Shown: one piece after another, positions 1 to 11,200 of the stretch
How positions within the stretch are numbered: the first letter of the stretch is position 1
Layout of the letters: every line of letters begins with the position of its first letter
NCBI GenBank assembly: GCA_021464415.1
Contig: CM038468.1
Coordinates: 62,699,220-62,763,219, forward strand
Direction of reading: 5' to 3'
Source: Lonicera japonica
Taxonomy: Eukaryota > Streptophyta > Magnoliopsida > Dipsacales > Caprifoliaceae
Length of the DNA stretch: 64,000 nt
The notes under the pieces: generated by a model
What the model was told of the DNA's origin: nothing
The model's input: only the letters and a program-made list of their open reading frames with translations
Databases searched by the model: none
Position numbers and translations under genes: made by a program

Positions 1-323
1 AAACGCAAGCAAAAAAAAAATTAAGGTTGTTTTGGGAGTTTTGAATATTTAATTTAAAATTTAGTTTTAAGTTAAATTTTTTAAAATTATTTTTTAATTC
101 GATTTATGTTTGGTATATTACTTTTAAAATGTTTTTTACAAAAATATAATATTTGTCTTTCTTCATTTCTTAAAGTATTTCTAAAAGAAAAAATAAAAAA
201 TAAACAAAAACTTCATTTCTTTTAATTTGAATGAAAATTTTAAAATAGATGAATGAAACACAATTTTCTTAAAAAAAAATCAAAAGTAATTTTTGAAAGA
301 CCAACCAAAAAATACCCGGTTGA

Positions 324-1172
324 GGTTGTTTGCTCCATGGCACCTAAACCGTTGGGCTAAATCCTGTTTTAAAAAATATAAGAAGCCCAATAAGTCATAA
401 TACACAAGATCACGTTGTAATATATGGATCAAAATGAATATAATAATAATTTTTTAATTAATTATTTTTTTATCTCATTAGAACTGTCTAAAACTATACC
501 ACCACTATAGGTGGTATTATTTTATCCCGTGATTACTAGATAACAAAACGAATATAATAATAATAATAATAATATAATAATTTTTTAATTAATTTATTTC
601 GACTTTCTTCTTTATGCCCTTTAAATAATCGAATTGATTAATAAAAAAATTTGACCACCCAAATCACATTAACTCAACTAATAAAATTCATTTATTGTAT
701 AATATGGTATTTTTATTTTTGTATTATTAAATGAAGGTATTTATAAGAAATTTTAATTTTATAAAAAATAAAATTTGCATTATAATTTGAAACTATACTT
801 AATGCCTAGTTTATAAATATTGTATATAATATATAACTTTTTTCATGGAAGAGTTTTTTACGAATCTTATTTATAAATAGAAGAATTGCATCATCAAAAA
901 AAATAATTATTTTAGTGAATAACAATTAAAATTGCATTTATTTTAAAAACAAAAGCGAGTTGTGTTATATAATATCCAAACTTGTAATCTGGGACTACAT
1001 TAAATGCAAAGTTTATTAAATTTTTATCCGATTAGTTATTATCCTGTTCGAACTCGCTTAATCCTTATCTGACTAATTCATTTTCTATCATATTTTACAT
1101 AATTACTACTCCACTAATTCCAACTCTTATCATGTCATATTCTACTTCCTTATCTGGTGCGCCAAACGTACC
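324..1172. mobile_element. Tourist-like (PIF/Harbinger) MITE, copy 1
   Basis: From about 450 onward this AT-rich block closely matches 42405-43284 in the same orientation. Shared landmarks are the palindrome around 502-516 (ccaccactataggtgg), the phrase aactcaactaataaaattc, and the right-hand part ending in gccaaacgtacc. Candidate ends are GGTTGTTTGCTCC on the left and its rough inverted partner GGCGCCAAACGTACC on the right. The 3-base flanks are tga and tca, so the target duplication is imperfect and the left end is less certain than in copy 2. No coding capacity is visible. Confidence 0.5.
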
Positions 1173-2340
1173 TCAATAGTTTATGTTAATAAAAGATTGT
1201 GGAATATTTTGAACAAAATATAAAGTTTATTACATAAATTGTTGGATAGTTGTAAGTTAAGAGAAATTGTATTCATGTAATCTTCTATTAAATCACTTTA
1301 TGTAAATTAGTCTTAAAGCACACTCTACACGTGTGAAATACAATACCTATAAAAATATGTCTAATCAAGTTGAAATTAAAACACACATATAGTTACTCTG
1401 GAGATGAACAATAACAAGATATAATGTCTAAAAAATGCCATGTGTCCTCTAACAATCATCCAATCATGTGTTATTTAAAAATGTAATTTAATATGTCTGC
1501 AAGAATTTTTTTTTTAAAAAATTAACTTAATATATCTGATAGAAAATTGAAAAGATACAACTTAATATGTCCGCCTGAAAATTAATTAGAAGAACATAAC
1601 TTAATATACCTGTCATAAAATTAATTAGAAGAACATAACTTAATATATATCTCAAACATATTTACAGCTTCAGTTTCATAAAGCGTCTGGTTAGTTTGAG
1701 ACATTTTCTTCCTTTGACTTTTCTTGAATACTTCTTACATTATCTTCTTGTTTGATTTTCCTTTGATATGTGTTTGAATTAGTTTGAATTTAATTTTATT
1801 GAATTAATTCCGAATTTAATTATAAATTTATTTTCTTGTATTTATCTTTAAGAAGGGTAGTATTGGAATTCAACTTAATTAATTGAAATAATAAAATAAT
1901 TCATATTTTGTCCTCTGTTAAAAACTTGTCCTTTAAACTAGTGATTTTAAATGAATGTCCTTTATTATAAACATTATTTTTGTAATGTCCTTTATTATTA
2001 TTTTCCAATATATATATATATATATATATACTATTCTTTAAAAAAAAAAAACAAGTCTAGATTACATATTACCTTCAATATTTACGAGCCCTATAACATC
2101 ATAATGAGAAGAAGATTTATTCTACGTACTTGATAATGTGAAGAATAAGTAAAATAGATGGCAGCACTAAAAGGTGAGAGACATTGGGAAGAAGTGAGAG
2201 TATATAGTGAACTACCATTTCATTTTTTAGGGCATACATACTATTATGTTGTCTTCTTAAATTCTAGCCTCTATGTTGTGTTAAACCATCACAATTTGTT
2301 TAACTAATGACAATATTTTATATTTGAATTGATCTTTGCA
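1173..2340. other. AT-rich intergenic stretch
   Basis: No gene recognised. There is a short direct repetition of the phrase aacttaatat(g/a)tctg between about 1485 and 1640, and a (TA)n microsatellite at 2008-2031. The small open frame covering the microsatellite is low-complexity and not credible as a gene. Confidence 0.6.
2008..2031. repeat. (TA)n microsatellite
   Basis: Uninterrupted TA dinucleotide run of about 24 bases. Confidence 0.9.
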
Positions 2341-2459
2341 GGCATGGAAATTGTGGAATGAAGAAAAGACAGTAGAATTATCCAATGCAAGGATATTGGA
2401 TCCATGCTTCCAAGCGGAGATCTTTAGGTACATACATGCAGGATTTGACTTGGATTAAA
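2341..2459 (+). pseudogene. Receptor-like kinase exon fragment
   Basis: After a good 3' splice-site context (ttgatctttgcag) the frame reads AWKLWNEEKTVEL, then a damaged segment, then QAEIFRYIHAG and a stop at 2457-2459. This matches the C-terminal kinase subdomain of S-locus/cysteine-rich receptor-like kinases, where the family pattern is A-W-x-L-W-x-E-G...L-x-D-P...E-(V/I)-x-R-x-I-H-(V/I)-G-L-L-C-V. The LLCVQ continuation is lost. I found no convincing kinase exons on either side, so this is probably a relic or a captured exon. Family assignment rests on my recognition of the motif. Confidence 0.5.
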
Positions 2460-3640
2460 ATTTCACTAGCAAGGAAGAGAGGATGGATACCCATAAATTC
2501 ATACTACACTAGTCAATAATATTATAAATATATATCCCTTAGGTGCGGTTGTAATAAAGATATCTGTTTTTTTTTTTTTCAATTCCTAGCCATATGGAGC
2601 TTGTTATAACTGTCTGTCCACATTGGGCAATGCGTGGGTTATCTTTTCTTTTATAATCATAAAATGACATCTCTTCAATATTTTTATGTCCAACAATGGT
2701 TAGCTTCTCCATTCTCGAACTCATGGCTTAAGCTAATAGAGACTTTTGGGTGGATTGAAAAGTTTCAATCCAAAGATTGTAAGTTTTATGTCAAAATAAG
2801 ACTTAATTTCAAATTAATGAAATATATTTATCGGGACAAGGGAAAAATAGATTACACATAATCTAGTTGTGCATATTTGTAATTTCAATTCTAAGTTTAC
2901 ATTCAAAACCAAACCGTATAAAAGCGTGTTAGAGCCTCCCGTTTGATTGATTGTCAGATTAGAAAAATAATTAATTTATATATATACTATATTACACCAT
3001 ACTATATATACTTGGCAATTGAGAAATGAATTCACTCGGAAAACATAACAAAGTGCTGTCCATTGAATTTTTGTTTCATGACTAGAATGTCAACCATATG
3101 GAAAGAAAAATCAATGTCCCACTTGGCTAGACATTCAAAACTTTCAGTCAAAATACAATTATATACATGTGATACGAATATATATATATATATACAGAGA
3201 TTTCAAATTAAAATTAAAGGGCTAACTCACTTGGTGTCATTTTAGTCAAAAACATAACATTTTCAGAAGCATATGTATATATATATAATCATGAAAGAGT
3301 CATACTAATCAAACTATCAAAGCACGCGATTGAGTTATAAGAAGGGGAGAAAGAAGACTGACCAGATCTGTGGCAAATGGCAATGACTATGGATGAGAAA
3401 AAGTGTGAGAGACCAGATCTATGGAAATGGGCTAACGGCTATGGAAGAGAAGAGAAATGGCGTGCTGCACCGCTGGAGGAGAAGAAGAGAGAGAGAGAGA
3501 GATAGCAAGTCGTGTGACTTTGAGGGGGTGAGGAGTGAATACCTAAAAGTAAAATAAATGAGGACTCACGCGTGTGGATCTGTGGAGCGTGTGGTATATT
3601 TGGCATTAAAATTTATAACAAAACTTAATTGGTATTAATG
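2460..3640. other. Intergenic stretch with simple repeats
   Basis: No gene recognised. It contains TA-rich runs near 2980 and 3180. There is also a purine-rich patch around 3355-3505 in which the phrase gaccagatct(g/a)tgg occurs twice (near 3360 and 3412), followed by a (GA)n run at about 3487-3502. Confidence 0.5.
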
Positions 3641-3649
3641 GTACATTTG

Positions 3650-3866
3650 ATACGGTACGGTTTGGTATACCATGGCATGTACCAAAAATTCGGTATGGTA
3701 CGGTATACCATTGGTATCGATTTTTAATACCAGTACCGTACCATACTATTTCGGTACGGTACAAATACCAATCGGTAGTATACCATTACCAAAGTTCGGT
3801 ACACTTTGGCAATGGTACGGTATGGTATGGATTGGTATTGGTAATAATGGTACAAATATCCACCCC
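3650..3866. mobile_element. GGTACGGTA-reiterated element end (hAT-like MITE remnant)
   Basis: A dense array of the words ggtacggta, ggtatacc and ggtacc in both orientations runs through about 210 bases. The right edge reads ccacccctatat. The inverted form, TAGGGGTGG, resembles the terminus of the hAT MITE at 44209-44900 (TAGGGGTG). I found no matching left terminus or target duplication, so the element is probably truncated. The open frames here on both strands are by-products of the repeat. Confidence 0.5.
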
Positions 3867-3879
3867 TATATAAAAGTAC

Positions 3880-5590
3880 GAATAATTTAAAGTGTTTATT
3901 TTTTATTTTTTGTGAAGACAAATATGCTCTTTGACTTTAAATAAAAGATTCTAAGATTTACATTAAATAAAATGGTATAACTTCATATATTTTTATATTA
4001 GTATTAGTATTTCAAATAAATTCAAACTCTACTTTATTTAGCTAAAATAATTAAATAAAGATTTTACGCTAGATTTACAATAAATAAAATAGTATAAGTG
4101 CATAAAGTGATATTTGAACTTAATAAAGTGGTTTGTGGATCCTTTGCAGGCGGTTGGTGATATGTCAACATCTTATGTGGATGGTTGTTGATAACGATAC
4201 ATATGATATTGTTCATGGCAGTTCGTGTGGTTACTGAAGCAAAAGGAAGTTAAAGTTGCTTTCTCGATTCGGTTGAAAAACTCTCATGAGGGTGATGCAA
4301 AGTATCTCTTTGGTCAGCGAATTATGTAGTTCATAGTATATCTAGAGAGACAAAATTTTATATCTAACTCCATATAATTATCTTTGATATAAATGATTAA
4401 TCAAAATAAATAAATAATATAAATGCATAACTCCGTATATTTTTATATTAGTATTATTATTTCAAATAATTTCAAACCTTATTTTATTGGCTAAAATAAT
4501 TAAATAATTTATAATTTGTGTTTAATTATGTATTTTATATAAAAATTCTATTTTAAATAAAAAATTTTAAAATTTACATTAAATAAAATAACATAAATGT
4601 ATAACCCCGTATTTTTTATATTAGTATTATTATTTCAAATAAATTCAAACTCTACTAACTTTTAGCATGAATTAGAATTTCATTTCAAAACTCACTATAA
4701 AAGTACGTATATTAAACTCTATTTTACTTGATTGCTTTTAATATTATAATAAATCAAATTTATATTAATTTATATATTCTAAAACTTATTTTTTTATTTA
4801 TAATTATGTTTAATGTTTAAACAAAAAATATGAATATATTCTAATTGTAACTCAGTAAAACATTTATATTAAATTTGTTTTTTTTCACCATTTTAATATT
4901 TTCACTATTATATAATATATTATTTAGATGAATATTATATTGTTTGGTATTATGGTAAAATATTCATGTTAAACATAATCAAGCTTATATAATATATTAT
5001 TTATATTAGTATTATATTATTATTTAGTACTGTGCATAATAATCTACATACATTTAATAAAATTAACAATCTACCAATTCTAAAAACTTAGTAAAAACAT
5101 ATTACTCTCTTATATATCTGATTAATAGTCTACTTGATCACTTATGTACTAAAAAAATTCAAGGCGACAAATTTTTTCATGTATCTACAATATTTTTCTA
5201 TAGTTGACCAATCATATGATTTTCTTATAATTATTAATTAAATTTTACATTTGATGCTATGTTTTGTTTATATGTTATTATTTTTATTTTATACTAATTA
5301 TTCAATTATTAGTATATGCGTATTCATTAATAAACTTAATGACATTTGTCAAATACTAAAATTACTATAAAATACTCCACTTGGTCATTTATCAAATGAC
5401 AAGCAAATAAGCGCATGTTATTCATCCGATAACAAGCGAATAAAAGCTTAAAAATACTTTATTTGCTCGTTATCGAATAAGTATGTAAACATATACTCGG
5501 AATCCGTCATTAAGCAAATAAAAAATAAATTAGTATCAAATATTTTGTATAATGCAAATAGCGATTATCTTAAATAAATAAAAAATGGGG
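3880..5590. other. AT-rich intergenic stretch
   Basis: No gene recognised. A block near 3955-4040 (ttacattaaataaaatggtataacttcatatatttttatattagtatta in part) recurs in diverged form near 4415-4480 and 4570-4650, so there is a dispersed AT-rich repeat. A possible exon-like relic around 4150-4329 is listed under rejected items. Confidence 0.5.
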
Positions 5591-5598
5591 AGGGCGGC

Positions 5599-5621
5599 GG
5601 GGGGGGGGGGGGGGGGGGGGG
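5599..5621. repeat. Homopolymer run of 23 G
   Basis: Twenty-three consecutive G residues preceded by ggagggcggc and followed by tttggcttcc. No gene is attached to it. It is very unusual in such an AT-rich setting. It could be a true G-quadruplex-forming tract or a sequencing or assembly artefact. Confidence 0.8.
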
Positions 5622-7089
5622 TTTGGCTTCCTCCGGGGTACCTAATTTACGAGATCCGAAGAGGACGGCTATTATGGTGGGACACTGTCCTCTCAATAGT
5701 CAACACCTCAACCTAACACGTGTACCATGTTCTTTCTCATTTCCCTCCTTTCTGCAAAGAAAATGGTATGCAAAGGTGCTTTTATAATGGATGGGTGCCT
5801 CTAGCACTTTTTATATTAACTCAGTATAATAAAATTAAATTATTATTGAAAACAAAAAAATATACATTAACTCAATTTTCTTGTACTGATTAACGTGCAC
5901 ATATTAACTTTATTGTATCAAATCAATACGTTCATACTTGATTTGATTGGATTGAGTCAAAATAAAAGTGTTACAGAAGAGTTTGAGAGATGACAATAAC
6001 CCCACCACTCATTATAATACTTATGGGAGACTATTAGACTCATCTCAACATAGAATTTCATTTTCAAGGTTTAAATTCGTTAAAAGAGCCATCAGCCAAC
6101 TCTATTAGTCTAACAAAAAAAAAATAACTACCGTACCTTCCATTATTTAGATTTTACAATACCAAACATCTTTGAACGGACAGAGTTCAAATCAAATCCA
6201 ATCATTTAGCAAGGTAATTGACTATCCTACAGCTGAATCAATAAAAAAATAATATTTAGGCTCCGTTTGATAGTAACATGAAAAATAAAAATAAAAATAA
6301 CTAATTTAGTAAGAAGATGAAAAATAAATTAAGGCATATGGTGAGATACTCTCCATCTTATACTCATTTTTGTGAGTATATGTCTCCATCCTCCTTTAAT
6401 ATTTTGTGAAAAAATTTCTCCACCATCATCCAAAGAAAATTTTTCATGAAAAAAGTAAAGTAAGAATTAATCACCACATCCTCAATCTTAATTCACCTCA
6501 TAATAATCCTAAATTATTTTTATTTAATCTTCTAATTACTTTAATCTTAAAATAAAAAAAATATATATGAAAAAAATTGTGACCAAGATTTAAGGGTTTT
6601 CCTTTTTCACTAGGATTAAGGCTCGAAGCCTATAAGAGGGAAATAGTTGCAGTTTAGTTACCATTGGACTACATTTTACTTCTCTGCTTTTAAAAAAAAA
6701 AGTGTTTAAAAAGTTTTTATGTCAAACAGATTACACAAATTACATAAACATGCCCATGCTGCATGTTGTTAGATCTATATCTGTCAGGAAGTCATGTTCT
6801 TGTATACTCCAACCACAAATACAATATACCCGTTTAATTATTGCCTCATCTCTCAACTGTCAGACTTTCAATAGGGATGACGATGGTTTGTGAGGTCAGG
6901 CTGTCACTAGCTAGGTTACAAACTCATATAAATATATTTATTTTTTTGGTTGCAAAAACTCATATATATATAACACTCCATGCAGACTGATATACCAAGT
7001 TTACTGATTGAGTCATTTGAGGAAGTAAAATGACAAATTTTTTTATGATATTTCATAAAGATGATCACCATGATTAGTAGACCATCTTC
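5622..7089. other. Intergenic stretch
   Basis: No gene recognised. Near 6258 the phrase ttaggctccgtttga resembles one end of a Tourist- or hAT-type MITE, but I could not find the inverted partner. Small open frames near 6702 and 6916 show no recognisable protein. Confidence 0.4.
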
Positions 7090-7216
7090 ACCAAATTTCA
7101 TCAAAAAATTCAACCAGAAGGTGAGTTAACTAGACATGTAAAATTTCAATGATCAAAATACACATAATTTATTTAGTTAACTCACTTTCCTGTTGAATTT
7201 TTTGATGAAATTTGGT
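7090..7216. repeat. Palindromic foldback repeat
   Basis: Left arm 7090-7132 (starting accaaatttcatcaaaaaat) and right arm 7174-7216 are near-perfect inverted copies of 43 nt around a 41-nt spacer. The same arm sequence occurs at 28313-28355 inside another foldback element, and a partial copy lies near 30541. This is a dispersed MITE-like family with a hairpin core. No TSD was defined. Confidence 0.7.
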
Positions 7217-7914
7217 AGAGATAATCTTCACGATACAGATCATTTTCACTAAGTTTTATCAAAATATTCATACATTTATCCCTTTCAAATAGTTCAGCCC
7301 GTAAACCTGGTATTTATAATTTGGTATGTATGAAAAATGTTCCTTATATATAAGGGATGTAAATCGTTAACTTTTTTTTTATCAAATTAGATCATCCCCA
7401 CCAACTTTTGTAAAATGAAAGTCAACTAGAAATTGGGAGAGATGACTATCTAAAACAAAAATGCAGAAATATCCATATATATGTATGATTGAGAAAACAC
7501 TAGCAGAATATGATACGAAGGAACGGCTACTATTCACACCTACTCGCTCATTAAGGCATTTTTCGACAATTGCATTTAATATATGAATGGTAGCAATGGG
7601 ATAATTAAGTCGCAATTCACCCGTTGGTAGCATGATTAACTTCTTCTTTTTTTTGTGAGGAACTTATCTAAAATCCCTTCAAGTCTGCCACCTCCATTAT
7701 TTGCTGCTGGAACGGCTGTAAAGTTTTTTGTTGGACCTGGAGTTGTCCAAGGCACTACTAAAGAGCCAAGCTATAGAAGGTATTGCGAGACAGCCCAAGC
7801 CAGAGGGAAAAGTGTGTACTACAAGCGCTAATAATGGCTGTACTGACAAAGTAAATTCTTATTACACAAACCTAAAAGGTGGCACGTGAGAGAGTTTACT
7901 TACCAAACGCGGAC
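7217..7914. other. Urease 3' flank / intergenic
   Basis: Region downstream of the urease stop codon (gene on minus strand). No further gene seen. The polyadenylation site could not be fixed; an AATAAG-like hexamer on the minus strand lies near 7856-7862. Confidence 0.35.
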
Positions 7915-8210
7915 TTAAAAGAGGAAGTAATTTCGAGAAAGAGGAACGGTGGTGGCAGCAGCACAGGTAAGAACGACGTCATCTGCTGTGACAGTGTAAG
8001 TCTCAGGATCAACTTTGATGTTAGGAAGGGCATCATTTAACTTCATGTCTAGTTTAGTTAGCTTCCTCACATTCCCTACTGCTTCCACCCTCTTGTTTAT
8101 TCCATACTCGCTCTTTATTCCACCATCTAGAGCTTCCTGTTTTTATCCCAATAGTCAAAACAAAACTATGGTCATGAGTAAGAATTTGAATCATTGTGTG
8201 CGTCTCTCCC

Positions 8211-8241
<31 letters not shown>

Positions 8242-11200
8242 TGTCCATGCCTTGCTGACAAAAGCAATGGAATTAGAACTTCCAGCCTTGCCAAATGCGC
8301 CAAACATTGGTCTCATCATAACCTGCAGCAGTAAGTTGTGGTTCAATAAAAGTCCAGTCTTATATAGTCCATGATTTTATCCTATTAATCTAATCATATA
8401 GTCTCTGGAAAGAATTAAAGTCCAACAAAACAAATTTTCAATTATCCAAACACTAGAGTTCCTTACGAAAATTATATGAAATGGTAAGACATGGAGGATC
8501 TTTAAGTTTATGATTCAAAAAGTAGCAGCCTTGAGCAGAACTTGTCAGAAACTTGAAACTTGCAATAGCTTAGTGAGATATTGAAAGAGATGAATTACAA
8601 GATGATCATTTACCGGTTCAGGAGTAGGGATGCTTGCATTTGGATCACCCATATTAGCCCATGCAATATCACCACCTTTTATGACAATTTCAGGTTTTGC
8701 CCCAAAAAAGGCCGGCTTCCAAATAACAAGATCTGCCAACTTCCCCGCCTGCAGCAAATGTATACTCCAAATCAACTTCAATGTCAGAGAAAAATCAATA
8801 TCAATGATACATATCAAACGACGCCATAGTGGTCTGTCGTGAATCATATCTCTAGTGAAACCATTCGTTGTGGAGATTAGAATCAAGAGTACAAATTGTC
8901 TTCTTGACCAGAACAGTTAAAAGACATATTCCAACCAAATGTATTTACTGTATGATACTCTTTGAGTTCCGATTGCAATTGCTGCCCATAACATAATAAT
9001 CAAATGAAACACTTAATCCTAGGGTAATTTCCAATCATAATTTCGCAGCTCAGAAAAACAACAATTAATGTTAAAATTACCATACCTCAATTGACCCAAC
9101 ATATTGAGAAAACCCATTTGCTATTGCGGGATTTATAGTGTATTTTGCAATATATCGCTTAATCCGGAGGTTGTCATTGTCTGATCCACCAGCGTCAACT
9201 GGTCCTCTTATTAACTTCATCTTGTGGGCAGTTTGCCAAGTTCTGCAAATCACCTGGTACAGAAAGTAGTATTTGCCTGAATAAGTGAATAGCCTCAGAA
9301 TTTATATAGCATGAAAAGACTGGTTTAATTTTACATTGTTCCCGCTTACTGCACACCAGAGAGAAGTGCAGTTGACTACTTTCTACCTATGATATTAGAT
9401 ACATGAATATTCAATAGAAGCATCCAATATTAAATTTGTTGTACCAACTCTATATATATATAGATATCACAGTTATATGAGATAATTGAGGAACCTCTCC
9501 AATGCGACCCATAGCCTGTGAATCTGAAGATATAATGCTAATCGCACCCATGTCATGTAAAATGTCTTCTGCAGCGATCGTTTCAGCCCGAATTCGAGAC
9601 TCAGCAAAAGCTACATCCTCTGGAATGTCCTTATCAAGGTGGTGGCAGACCATCTGCAATTACTTCAAATTGATTTGAGATTTATTTGTGACGGAGAACT
9701 ATTTTGGACTTCAAAAAGGCTTAATTCTTGGATTCGCAAACTTTTTCTAACTAGAGAACATGCAAAGACTACACGATTATTCCAAGATGGAGCCTAACCT
9801 CACAACTTCAATAATGGTGTTAGATACAATCACAAACTTTTTGAAGAAAATTGTTTATCGTCAAAAGATAATAAAACAGGATAATACTGTATAAACTCTT
9901 TTATTATCTTACCAGCATGTCAAGGTGTTCATCTATAGTATTTGATGTGAAAGGACGTGTCGGGTTCGTTGATGAGGGTAGAACATTTTTTACACCACAA
10001 ACTTTGATGATATCTGGAGCATGACCACCCCCAGCGCCTTCACTGCATAAAAAATATAATAGGAAAATATTTCAATTTAAATCACAAAATACTCAAGATT
10101 CCTGCAGTAAAAAAAAATAATCGCAAAATAATCAAGATTCAGTTTGAATCATATACCTGTGATAAGTGTGGATTGTTCTATCTTTAAATGCAGAAATGGT
10201 GTGTTCCACAAATCCAGATTCATTCAAGGTGTCGGTGTGGATATTAACCTGTTAAATTTCGCAATGAACAGAAGTGAATGTTAGTGTGAAATAAAAAGCA
10301 AGAAGTTTTAAGTTTTCATTTTGTTTAGTAAAAACTTATATCAAAATAACCTGAATGTCATATTGGTCTGCAACATTCATACAATTGTCTATTGCTGCAG
10401 GAGTAGTTCCCCAATCCTCATGAAGCTTCAGTCCCATTGCTCCAGCTCTGATAATTTCATGCAACCCCTCTGGTTTAGAAGTATTCCCCTGAAAATAGAA
10501 GTGTATATTCAGAACATATGTTAACCTTCCAGACATTATACAAAGAGATTTACTCAAATTAGTATGGGCACGAATATGCACAAGAACATGCTTGAACGAG
10601 TATGACCTGAGATACAAGAGAAAAAGTAATTCAAAAAGAATGAAGCATACTTTTCCAGTGAAACCAAAATTTAGGGGTAGGTCATCGGTAGATTGCAGCA
10701 TTAATTTCATATGTATAGGTGCTGGTGTGCAAGTCGTTGCGCGAGTCCCAAAGGCAGGTCCTGTTCCACCTCCCACTAATGTGGTGATACCTGCATAAGT
10801 TGTAAATCTCAGGGAAAAGAACTAAACAAACACTTTGGAACATATATTCATCTTATCTCATTTAGTCCCCAACTCTACACCAGTGAAGAAGCAAACGGAC
10901 AAAGCTATAGACAGCAGATATGAAGCTTTTAATTATAGAGTAAGCAGCGGATATATGATGATACTTAAGGAAACTTGGGTACCCCAGAAGTACATAGATG
11001 CAGTAAATCTCAAGTAAATTTAGGAAGTAATTTAATCCTCCAGTTTTCCTTCTATTGCCAACTAGTCTGGGAAACTGTGTAGAACTTTAGATCATGTGAG
11101 AATTGGTTTTTCCATTTCTACTCGTGTTCAACTTAAATAGGCTGACTAGGAGTTTCAACTTTCAACTGAAACTCAAGATAAGTTTGAGATACATAAATAA

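Noticed and set aside
3672..3890. Open frames on both strands over the GGTACGGTA array
   Set aside because: They are produced by the repeated words; composition (T, V, P, Y, G, I) follows the repeat.
4150..4329. Exon-like segment after cctttgcag ending in a stop, with the reading WQFVWLLKQKEVKVAFSI
   Set aside because: No family recognised and no partner exons; it could be chance.
8015..8374. 119-codon open frame on the plus strand
   Set aside because: It is the antisense shadow of urease exons 17 and 18 plus the GA repeat. The opposite strand gives the conserved protein.
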